From a virus, in the IMG/VR virus record IMGVR_UViG_3300011115_000295, positions 1 through 20,389 of that record: a stretch of 20,389 nucleotides of DNA; one strand, 5' to 3'. A program made the position numbers and the translations under genes. Below, in pieces: positions 1 through 6,275 of the stretch. Position 1 is the stretch's first letter. Each line of letters begins with the position of its first letter. The notes below the pieces were generated by a model. The model saw only the letters and a program-made list of their open reading frames with translations, was not told where the DNA came from and did no database searches.

Positions 1-340
1 CTATTTCAGACTTTTCAACTGTAGAACTGTTTTCAGAATTATGTTTAAATACTCCTTTATTTGATACTTTATAAGCAGCGTAAGGTAAAAACTCTACCAT
101 TGCCCAATGTATTACCATTGGTTTAATATATTTGCTTAAAAGCGTTGTATATGGACTTGCTAAATTACCTGCTACAATCCCATCGTTTATTTTATCATAT
201 AGTTTAGTTCCTAAATAGTTTTGTATATGTAATTGTTGTGCTTGAAATATATATTGAGTATATATATCAGGGTCTAAATTACCATTCAAATTAGTAAATT
301 TAACTATGTCATTTGTGCTTATGAATAATCCTTGTGCCAT
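1..340 (-). CDS. Head-tail connector-like protein, C-terminus cut by window edge
   Basis: The ATG at 338-340 opens a frame that stays open to the window edge (113 codons). The protein starts MAQGLFISTNDIVKFT and contains LHIQNYLGTKLYDKI and HWAMVEFLPYAAYKV. I recognise this pattern from a Bacteroidota phage family (DUF6712-like) found next to portals and thought to act as a head-tail connector or adaptor at the portal vertex. The start lies 2 bases after the portal stop codon, so the two are probably translated together. The predicted character, helical with tyrosines and an early start-proximal NTND motif, fits a gp6-like adaptor, but that role is inferred from position and family memory. 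The C-terminus cannot be judged. Confidence 0.6.
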   Translation of the reverse strand, partial: MAQGLFISTNDIVKFTNLNGNLDPDIYTQYIFQAQQLHIQNYLGTKLYDKINDGIVAGNLASPYTTLLSKYIKPMVIHWAMVEFLPYAAYKVSNKGVFKHNSENSSTVEKSEI

Positions 341-342
341 TT

Positions 343-2121
343 TTAAACGTCTTTAGGTAAATTTTTATTATTTGGATGAAAACCTTTTAAAGGCATATCA
401 TTTGGCATCATTGCTACTTCTTTTGAGTTTCTAATTCTATAACCATATTTTTCAGCAGTTGCAACAGATATTGTTTTTGCATTAGGATTATTAACATCAA
501 TTTTAACACCTTCCATATTTACAAAAGTCTTTCTTAAAAATTTATGATGGCATCTTGGTCCACCTTTATATAAGAAGATATTATAAGGTGTATTATTGTG
601 TTCAAATCCATCATTAACTAATTTAGAATTTACATTTTCTAAATCTTCTTTTCTGTAAACTCTACCGTTATTTGATGCAGTCATCATTTTTTGACAAAAT
701 TCTCTTTCTGGACTTTGATTTCCTGTATAAGAATATCTTGTAATAAATTTAAAACTATCTATTGTTTCGTCTTGTGAAGATTTAGCATTTGGTCTTGAAG
801 CTACACTTGTAGCAAAATCCCATATTTTAGATAATGTACTTTTTTTATTTAGATTGTTAATTTCAGAATCTAATTCTTCTTCTGTATCATAATCAACTTC
901 TGTTTCATCAATACAAACCCAATTATCAGAAAGTATTTCTCCTTTAGAAGAAAGAAAATCATCTAATTCTACATTAGTATCAGCAGACATTTTAACTCCT
1001 GTTTCTTCTTCTTGAGTTTCTGCATTCATTCCTGATGTATCTACAAATTCTAAAGGTTGAATCGTTTTAAAATATAACTTTAATGATATATTATTAATAG
1101 CTAAAATAGAGTCTAATGCGTCAATTATTTCTAATTGGTATGGTTTTATTACTATGTTGTCAAATAATAGCGTAGCAGTCTTTATTTCGTCTGCATTGTT
1201 GCCTAAACCACCATCTCCTGTTCTAATTCCTAATAACATTGGACTTGTAACTCTATGTCCTACTATTAGCTTTTCAAAACATTCTCTTGATAAATATTCG
1301 TAATGTGCAGGAGCATCATTTAAAGGTAAATCTTCAACAGTTGTTTTTGATTCAGCATTACTATTAAAAGCTACAATAACTTTTTCTCCTCTTGCACCTG
1401 TTAATTTACCAAGTACATCACGTTTCATTTTATCCCTCATTTCTTCTGAAGGAATACCATTATTGAAATTAATTACTTTTGTGCCACTAAAACCGTTTTG
1501 ACAATCATTAATTTGATAATCTGCAATATTTTCTTCTAATAAAGCATAAGGTAAAGAACCAGAATAGTCAATAGGACTGTAATAATCAAATCCACTTACA
1601 TAAGGTTTAATAACATATATTTCAACTTCATTACCATTACCAAATCCAAAAGCAGGAATACGTTTAGCTTCTTCACTTGGTTTCTTTTTTGTCCAATCAG
1701 GGAAATAATACCAAGCCTCAATTTGTCCTTTATCATTACATTTTTCTGCTCTTAATGTTTGCATTGGAAAATGAAGAACTTGTTTAACTTGTTTCTTTTC
1801 CATTACAATTTGCATTGCAGCCATTCCTAATAACTTTCTTTCTAAAGCTACTTTCTTTACATCAGAATCTTTAATAAGTGATTTGAATTGAGCATATTCA
1901 TTTGGTTTACGATTAGAATCTAATGCATCTAATCCTTTACCATAAATCATATTTGTAACACCTGTTATAATAGCACCGTTTGTTGCACTATAAAGATACC
2001 TATCAATTAAATATTGAAAGTAATTATTATCACTTCCGTATTCTATATAATTGCTCTTTTTGTTTTCTTGAATTTGAGGACTTGTATAAGCACTTAAATT
2101 AACTATTGATATATTACTCAT
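343..2121 (-). CDS. Phage portal protein with C-terminal Cys/His extension
   Basis: 592 aa. The first 400 or so residues match Bacteroidota phage portals: an N-terminal YIEYGSDNNYFQYLIDRY segment, then NGAIITGVTNMIYGKGL, and a helical region with GHRVTSPMLLGIRTGDGGLGNNADE, typical of the wing and stem. The portal forms the dodecameric DNA channel at one capsid vertex and docks the terminase. An acidic linker (about 365-430) leads to a distinct domain at about 457-560 with REFCQKMM (Cys476) and GGPRCHHKFLR (Cys523, His524, His525). This resembles the Cys/His portion of minor head proteins and may bind a metal. The gene overlaps the upstream 109-aa gene by 8 bases and ends 2 bases before the connector start. 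Portal assignment is firm; the role of the extension is unknown. Confidence 0.85.
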   Translation of the reverse strand: MSNISIVNLSAYTSPQIQENKKSNYIEYGSDNNYFQYLIDRYLYSATNGAIITGVTNMIYGKGLDALDSNRKPNEYAQFKSLIKDSDVKKVALERKLLGMAAMQIVMEKKQVKQVLHFPMQTLRAEKCNDKGQIEAWYYFPDWTKKKPSEEAKRIPAFGFGNGNEVEIYVIKPYVSGFDYYSPIDYSGSLPYALLEENIADYQINDCQNGFSGTKVINFNNGIPSEEMRDKMKRDVLGKLTGARGEKVIVAFNSNAESKTTVEDLPLNDAPAHYEYLSRECFEKLIVGHRVTSPMLLGIRTGDGGLGNNADEIKTATLLFDNIVIKPYQLEIIDALDSILAINNISLKLYFKTIQPLEFVDTSGMNAETQEEETGVKMSADTNVELDDFLSSKGEILSDNWVCIDETEVDYDTEEELDSEINNLNKKSTLSKIWDFATSVASRPNAKSSQDETIDSFKFITRYSYTGNQSPEREFCQKMMTASNNGRVYRKEDLENVNSKLVNDGFEHNNTPYNIFLYKGGPRCHHKFLRKTFVNMEGVKIDVNNPNAKTISVATAEKYGYRIRNSKEVAMMPNDMPLKGFHPNNKNLPKDV

Positions 2122-2443
2122 AAATTACAAATTCGTTGTTTGTAGTGTTTGCTACGTATTGATTTTGATTAACTGTATATGTACTTGTTTCTTGATTTGT
2201 ACAAAAAACTTTATCCTTATAAACTATGTCGTTATTGTTCTTGATTGAAAGATTATAAAATGTATTTTCTTTTAAATCAAAAATTGATGTTGTTGTTAAA
2301 TAATAATCTGATAAAAAGAAATCAGCAGCAATAGTTGTTTCACTTCCTGTATTTTCATTTCTTAAAACAATAGTAGTAGCTTTTAATTCTCTTGGAATAA
2401 AGCTAAAAGTTTGTGCAGTATTTTGTTCTTTTAAAATTATCAT
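2114..2443 (-). CDS. Small beta-rich virion-associated protein, unknown
   Basis: 109 aa, starting MIILKEQNTAQTFSFIPREL. Short alternating hydrophobic and polar stretches with many Thr, Asn and Tyr and no Cys cluster suggest an all-beta fold of about one Ig-like domain. It sits between tail tube and portal and overlaps the portal start by 8 bases, so translational coupling to the portal is likely. Its ATG is preceded by an A-rich leader that is identical over 19 bases to the one before the tail chaperone gene. Position suggests a minor structural, head decoration or neck protein, but no motif proves that. Confidence 0.75.
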   Translation of the reverse strand: MIILKEQNTAQTFSFIPRELKATTIVLRNENTGSETTIAADFFLSDYYLTTTSIFDLKENTFYNLSIKNNNDIVYKDKVFCTNQETSTYTVNQNQYVANTTNNEFVIYE

Positions 2444-2490
2444 AATATTTTTTTATAATAATAATTTAAACATAAAATTGTTTTAAAACA

Positions 2491-2522
2491 AAAAAGGCAT
2501 ACTAATTAAAGTACACCTTTTT
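2491..2522 (-). terminator. Intrinsic terminator after tail tube gene
   Basis: Read on the minus strand, a 12-bp stem (arms 2511-2522 and 2491-2502) with two G-T wobbles closes an 8-base loop and is followed by T-rich DNA. It lies 22 bases past the tail tube stop. Because the arms begin and end with A and T tracts it could also work on the plus strand. A 14-base palindrome TTGTTTTAAAACAA (2479-2492) directly abuts it. Confidence 0.75.
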
Positions 2523-2544
2523 AAAAAAACAAACAAACAAAATG

Positions 2545-3096
2545 TTATGCTACAGTACCTTCAACAATAGAAGCAAGAACCGCACTAACTAATGTACCAG
2601 CAGTAGGCACAATAAAATTAGCAGGAACTTTTTCCATACCTTGAAATTCCATTTTATAAGATGAAGCATCACCCATTGCAGCACCTGTAGATACAGTAGC
2701 AGTTACTAAATCCATTCCTTTAGTCAAACCTGCCATAAAGAAATTACCGTTGTTATCTTCTATAATAACTTGTGGACGTCCATAAGCTAAAAGTTTAAGT
2801 TGTTTATGGTCAGCAATTGTTAATTTTTTAATATCCAAAGATAATTTTTGGTCAACAAATGTAGTACCGTTATCTCTTGAACTTGTTACAGTTTGCTCAA
2901 AAGTTGAAGTTCCTTTTAATTCATATTTGTAACCAATAGGAGTACCACCTAAAGCAGTGATAACATCCTCTTGTCCTGCAGTTGCAGAATATGTTACTGT
3001 TGTAGCATCACCCCAATTAATGAAGTAAACTGCTCTTAATCCTCCTAAACTGTCCTTACATTGAACAGCCCGTCCTAATGAAATATCACAAGCCAT
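2545..3096 (-). CDS. Major tail tube protein
   Basis: 183 aa, beginning MACDISLGRAVQCKDSLGGL and continuing RAVYFINWGDAT, a signature I recognise from Bacteroidota phage tail tube proteins. A stretch around KYELKGTSTFEQTVTSSRDN and a long beta-rich middle fit a tube-fold subunit that polymerises round the tape measure to form the non-contractile tail. The gene is framed by two strong intrinsic terminators (3117-3148 before it, 2491-2522 after it), which few neighbours have. Its place between the major capsid and portal genes, far from the tape measure and chaperone, is unusual. The tail tube call is based on sequence pattern; no sheath gene is visible, supporting a siphovirus-like tail. Confidence 0.75.
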   Translation of the reverse strand: MACDISLGRAVQCKDSLGGLRAVYFINWGDATTVTYSATAGQEDVITALGGTPIGYKYELKGTSTFEQTVTSSRDNGTTFVDQKLSLDIKKLTIADHKQLKLLAYGRPQVIIEDNNGNFFMAGLTKGMDLVTATVSTGAAMGDASSYKMEFQGMEKVPANFIVPTAGTLVSAVLASIVEGTVA

Positions 3097-3116
3097 ATTT
3101 TTATATTTTTAAAGTT

Positions 3117-3148
3117 AAAAAAAAGGGATGGCATTTTACCACCCCTTT
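3117..3148 (-). terminator. Intrinsic terminator after major capsid gene
   Basis: On the minus strand the arms AAAGGGGTGG (3139-3148) and CCATCCCTTT (3122-3131) form a 10-bp stem with one G-T pair and a 7-base loop, followed by eight T (3117-3124). It lies 21 bases after the capsid stop and about 20 bases before the tail tube ATG. No promoter of the TAnnTTTG type is visible between it and that ATG, so the tail tube gene would depend on readthrough. Confidence 0.85.
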
Positions 3149-3169
3149 GTTAATATACGTTACTAATTA

Positions 3170-4135
3170 TTAGTTAGCAGCGTTTGTAATACCATAAGTA
3201 GTAATATCAGCAACATTTCCGTATTGAACTGCAGCAGTAAAACGCATTATAATTCTTACATTTTGTGAGCCGTCAAGAGGACTTAAATCTATAACTTGAA
3301 CTTCATTTGCATCAGAAAGTAAAGAAGTTCCAAAATAAAGGTTAGATTTTTGAGCAGCTATCGCAACAGTTGGAGCAAGTCCATTTGCAACAAATATTTT
3401 AATACCATCAAAAGAAAGTGAACCATTATTATACCATTGTGTTCCCATTGCGTTAGTACCATTAGCACCTAATCCACTTGCACCAAATCCACCTAAAGCA
3501 CGTACATAAGCCCTTGCAGTTGCTTGTGAGATATAAAGATACAAATCTTCTTTACCATACAATGCAGCAGGAATAGCATCAACAAGTTTACCAAGTTCAG
3601 CAACAACAGTAGAAGCAGCAGTAATGTTAGTAGATGTAGCAGCAACTTCTTGAGTAGAAGGTAAACCAGCATCTAAAGTTAACAATCTTGTAAATCCATC
3701 AAATTCACCTGCATTAGCAGTAACACCTGCCCAAATGTTTTTCTCTGTTTTTTCAGCAACTTTAGCAGCTACGTGAGAAATTAAATAATCAGCAAATGTT
3801 GGAGGTAAAGAATCAAAAGCAGAATACCCTTGTTGAATCGCCATCCAAGTTTGATGAAAATCTTTTTTACAAAGTTGTAAATTTACTTGAAATTCTTCAG
3901 GCTGAATAATTTTTTCAGCAATAGTAATAGTAGAAGTAGCACTAAAATCACAAGTTGCATCTGCAACAATAGCATCAGTATTAATTCTGTTAATTACTTG
4001 CTTAAATTTAATATTCGGCAATACTTCAATACCACCATTTGCAATAGTGTTACCTGAAAGTAAAGCAGCAGAAATATATTTTCCTGCAAATTCTCCAGCA
4101 TAAGTAGGAGAAGAAATTGTTGTTGTAGTAGCCAT
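3170..4135 (-). CDS. Major capsid protein (HK97-like fold)
   Basis: 321 aa, Ala/Thr-rich, with the architecture of Bacteroidota siphovirus capsid proteins: an extended N-terminal region (MATTTTISSPTYAGEFAGKY), a basic middle segment with LQLCKKDFHQTWMAIQQGY, the helix HVAAKVAEKTEKNIWAGV (spine-helix-like) and a C-terminal beta strand region ending RFTAAVQYGNVADITTYG. It forms the icosahedral shell. The scaffold gene ends 7 bases upstream, and a strong terminator follows it, consistent with a very abundant transcript end. There is no obvious long N-terminal delta domain, which fits the presence of a separate scaffold gene. Confidence 0.87.
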   Translation of the reverse strand: MATTTTISSPTYAGEFAGKYISAALLSGNTIANGGIEVLPNIKFKQVINRINTDAIVADATCDFSATSTITIAEKIIQPEEFQVNLQLCKKDFHQTWMAIQQGYSAFDSLPPTFADYLISHVAAKVAEKTEKNIWAGVTANAGEFDGFTRLLTLDAGLPSTQEVAATSTNITAASTVVAELGKLVDAIPAALYGKEDLYLYISQATARAYVRALGGFGASGLGANGTNAMGTQWYNNGSLSFDGIKIFVANGLAPTVAIAAQKSNLYFGTSLLSDANEVQVIDLSPLDGSQNVRIIMRFTAAVQYGNVADITTYGITNAAN

Positions 4136-4142
4136 AATTTAT

Positions 4143-4697
4143 TTAGTTAAAAAGTTTTGCCATAACTATATCTTGTGTAGTCATTTGGCGATTAGATGAT
4201 ATTTTATTTAATTTTAATTCAGATTTAACTTCAGGTGAATGTGTTAATGGTTCAACAACAACATCAGAACTTAATTCTTCTTTAACAACTTCTTTGCTTA
4301 ATTTTAATTCAGCAATTTCAGTTCTTAATTTTTCAATTTCAGAAAAGAACATTTCTTTTGAAACTGATTCAACAATACGTTTTGGAGTTGCAGGTGTAGT
4401 AGCTTCCATTTCTTGTTCAGCAGGAGTAGCAACTTCTTCTTCATTTGCAGGTGCTTCTTCTTCAGGCATTTCAATAGCAGCAATAATACCTTCAACATCA
4501 ACTTTTAAAATGTTACCATCTTCAAGTTCGTATTCTCCAACAGGCATAGGAATTTTTTCCTCACCGTTTACAATAAAAACATTGTTATCTGGTTCAAAAG
4601 CATCAGCTTCTATAACAGTAACTCCATCTTTAAGTTTCATTTGAGCAAGTTTTACTTCCATACCCAAAAGAGTTTTGATTTCATTAATTACATTCAT
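4143..4697 (-). CDS. Capsid scaffolding protein-like
   Basis: 184 aa. Residues 17-75 form a small beta domain (KLKDGVTVIEADAFEPDN, then PMPVGEYELEDGNILKVDVEG) seen beside XkdF proteases and capsid genes in Bacteroidota phages. Residues 76-108 are a low-complexity Glu/Ala/Pro/Thr linker. Residues 112-145 form a coiled coil (EIEKLRTEIAELKLSKEVV), and the end TTQDIVMAKLFN may be the capsid-binding tail. Acidic, helical and directly upstream of the capsid gene, it fits a protein that guides procapsid assembly and is then removed by the nearby protease. Function is inferred from layout and composition. Confidence 0.7.
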   Translation of the reverse strand: MNVINEIKTLLGMEVKLAQMKLKDGVTVIEADAFEPDNNVFIVNGEEKIPMPVGEYELEDGNILKVDVEGIIAAIEMPEEEAPANEEEVATPAEQEMEATTPATPKRIVESVSKEMFFSEIEKLRTEIAELKLSKEVVKEELSSDVVVEPLTHSPEVKSELKLNKISSNRQMTTQDIVMAKLFN

Positions 4698-4714
4698 ATT
4701 TACTTATTTAAAAA

Positions 4715-5104
4715 TTATTTAACTGAAGCAACTGCAGATTTCATTTGGTCTACATTGTCTTTTATTTGACCTATCTTACTTGCCACATCTACATATTCTT
4801 TATAGAATTGAGTTGTTTTAGTATCTATACCTAATTCTTTAGCAGTTTTATCATAGTTTTTATAATACCCATCAATATTTTTTTGATATGCATCAGGTAC
4901 ACCTTGAAATTGTGTTAAAGATTTTTTAGCTTCAGCATATAATGCAGCAGCTTTATTTAATTTATCTGTAGCAATTGATGTTGCTTTTAAAGCAGTATCT
5001 GTTTGTTTAATGTAATTAGAAAAGTCAAAAGCCAATTCTACTTTTTGACTTGCTAATTTTGTTTTTCCAAACAAAGCCTCGTTTACTAATTTTTCAGTTG
5101 TCAT
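4715..5104 (-). CDS. Helical head-module protein, unknown
   Basis: 129 aa, almost entirely predicted helix, rich in Lys, Ala and Gln, with heptad-like stretches such as TDKLNKAAALYAEAKKSL and a C-terminal helix VASKIGQIKDNVDQMKSAV. No Cys, no transmembrane segment and no enzyme motif. It lies between the small Cys protein and the scaffold gene in the head module and has the same type of AAAAAAATA leader as three other late genes, so an assembly or internal head protein is possible. I do not recognise a family. Confidence 0.75.
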   Translation of the reverse strand: MTTEKLVNEALFGKTKLASQKVELAFDFSNYIKQTDTALKATSIATDKLNKAAALYAEAKKSLTQFQGVPDAYQKNIDGYYKNYDKTAKELGIDTKTTQFYKEYVDVASKIGQIKDNVDQMKSAVASVK

Positions 5105-5130
5105 ATTATATTTTTTTATTATAATTATTT

Positions 5131-5149
5131 TTATAACACTTTGTTATAA
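5131..5149 (-). repeat. Perfect 7-bp inverted repeat between two head genes
   Basis: TTATAAC and GTTATAA flank a 5-base spacer, starting one base past the stop codon of the small Cys gene. No T tract follows in the minus direction, so it is not a standard terminator. It might be an mRNA processing or stability hairpin. Such short AT-rich hairpins also arise by chance here. Confidence 0.35.
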
Positions 5150-5150
5150 A

Positions 5151-5333
5151 TTACGTTGTTCTTGTTGAAATTATATTTCCTGCTCCATCTCTAACTACTG
5201 CATTAGATTGTGAAACTAAACTTCCTATTCCTTGTTCTGATAATTCTCCATTGCAACATTTTTGCGAGTATTTACCATCTTTGCATAAGCAACCTCTTTT
5301 ACCACCTTTTGGTGAACTTGTTTTTCCTGACAT
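5151..5333 (-). CDS. Small Cys-rich phage protein (CxC...CC)
   Basis: 60 aa from the ATG at 5331-5333. A longer in-frame opening with upstream ATGs exists, but it would run through the end of the HAD-like frame. The MSGKTSSPKGGKRG start lies 10 bases after that frame's stop and has an A-rich leader (AAAATAAAATT). The core is KRGCLCKDGKYSQKCCNG, a CxC-x8-CC pattern that recurs in small proteins of Bacteroidota phages, followed by QGIGS. The four Cys could bind one metal ion, though this is inference. It sits in the head module between the protease-HAD region and the scaffold; function unknown. Confidence 0.75.
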   Translation of the reverse strand: MSGKTSSPKGGKRGCLCKDGKYSQKCCNGELSEQGIGSLVSQSNAVVRDGAGNIISTRTT

Positions 5334-5343
5334 AATTTTATTT

Positions 5344-5649
5344 TTAATCGTTAATAAATAATTTTCCAATACCTTCAAGTTGTTTAACAACATTTTCATT
5401 ATTATCATAATGTGTTTCTATTTTTAAACTTTTAATTTTAGCTATTTTATTTTCATTAGAACCTGTAGCGTAAACTCTACTTAAAGGTATTCCTAATTGA
5501 TTTGCTTTTTCTATTAAACCTTCTTTTGAATTTCTTGCAGAAATAATATATAAATCATTATTTTCTGATATTAATCTTTTTGCTATTTCTGTTCCTTTTG
5601 AAGTTGATAATGTAGAATCATAATCAAAAGAAATTTTAGCAAGGTTTAC
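5344..5649 (-). CDS. HAD-like phosphatase domain, reached by -1 frameshift from protease gene
   Basis: Reading frame GTA (5647-5649) to TAA (5344-5346) gives 101 residues starting VNLAKISFDYDSTLST. The frame contains no ATG, GTG or TTG at all, so it cannot be started normally. It shows HAD superfamily features: motif I DYDST (Asp nucleophile and second Asp), motif II IISAR, a Lys region in NKIAKIK and an acidic HYDNN at motif III. HAD enzymes hydrolyse phosphoesters using an aspartyl intermediate. The only sensible way into this frame is a -1 slip from the XkdF-like gene on A AAA AAG (5649-5655), which would give a 297-aa fusion. The alternative is a missing A in the run, making one continuous gene. 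Confidence 0.7.
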   Translation of the reverse strand, partial: VNLAKISFDYDSTLSTSKGTEIAKRLISENNDLYIISARNSKEGLIEKANQLGIPLSRVYATGSNENKIAKIKSLKIETHYDNNENVVKQLEGIGKLFIND

Positions 5650-6236
5650 TTTTTTTTTTCACCATTTAAAATGATGTCTTTAATTTTTAAAAGTAATTCT
5701 TGTTCTTTTGCTAATTGTAAACTCATTTCTAATTTGTCACTAAAATATCCTTCGATTGAAAATCCTTTAACCTTTCCTGTTTTTACAAAGTCATTCCAAA
5801 TAGCATCATTATTAACTTTCATTGATACCATCCAAGTTCCTACAGGGGCATTTAAACCATACTTTTTAGACTTATCCATTTCAGTATCTTCAACTATCCA
5901 AGATTCAACTACTGATAAATCTTTTAGTTTCTTTTCGTGTTCTAATGTTGCATTATTTTGATTACTATTCATTAAGAATAATTCACTTGCTTTACGTACT
6001 GTATCATTTGAAAAGAATATATAATATTCATCATCTCCATTTTTACGGTAAATATTTTTATTTGGTATTAATGCAGCACCCATTAAAATCTTTTTTTCAT
6101 CATCAACTTTAGCAAGTTCTAAATGTTCACTTAATGCAATAAAGTTAGATTCTATTGCAGGAAATTCAACTATTGATACTGCTTCTATTCCGTTTAACTT
6201 TTCAGTTTCGTCTATTATTAATTCAACTATTCTCAT
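5646..6236 (-). CDS. xkdF-like: XkdF-like prohead serine protease
   Basis: 196 aa in the zero frame. The order of conserved pieces fits the XkdF family of phage proteases: AALIPNKNIYRKNGDDEYY, candidate catalytic His100 in ATLEHEKKL, candidate Ser112 in VVESWIVED, then VGTWMVSMKV and the late GFSIEGYF (158-165). Such proteases are packaged in the procapsid and cleave scaffold and other head proteins during maturation. The scaffold and capsid genes lie just downstream, as expected. The C-terminal helix ends NGEKKK at a stop placed directly after an A10G run; a -1 slip there would add a HAD-like domain (see 5344-5649). The leader before the ATG has the shared AAAAAAATA block. Confidence 0.75.
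   Translation of the reverse strand: MRIVELIIDETEKLNGIEAVSIVEFPAIESNFIALSEHLELAKVDDEKKILMGAALIPNKNIYRKNGDDEYYIFFSNDTVRKASELFLMNSNQNNATLEHEKKLKDLSVVESWIVEDTEMDKSKKYGLNAPVGTWMVSMKVNNDAIWNDFVKTGKVKGFSIEGYFSDKLEMSLQLAKEQELLLKIKDIILNGEKKK
5649..5655 (-). promoter_or_regulatory. A AAA AAG slippery heptamer (-1 frameshift candidate)
   Basis: The minus strand has a run of ten A then G (5649-5659), read in the protease frame as GAA AAA AAA AAG TAA. The heptamer A AAA AAG is the same as the E. coli dnaX slippery site and is followed at once by the zero-frame stop. A -1 slip enters the HAD-like frame without loss of residues. Confidence 0.6.
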
Positions 6237-6275
6237 ATTATTTTTTTAATTATAATTAATTTATATTTATTTTGT

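Noticed and set aside
2479-2492. TTGTTTTAAAACAA palindrome as an operator
   Set aside because: Made only of A/T runs with one C/G per arm and touching a terminator T tract; too weak to call a binding site.
4294-4644. 116-aa frame on the plus strand opposite the scaffold gene
   Set aside because: It mirrors the low-complexity acidic linker and coiled coil of the scaffold gene, has Ser/Ile-rich composition and no leader; every sound gene here is on the minus strand.
5334-5408. Longer start for the Cys-rich protein (25 extra residues)
   Set aside because: It would run through the end of the HAD-like frame in another phase; the ATG at 5333 lies just past that frame's stop and matches the usual form of this family.
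5671-5961. Plus-strand frame opposite the protease gene
   Set aside because: Shadow of a gene with clear family motifs on the other strand.
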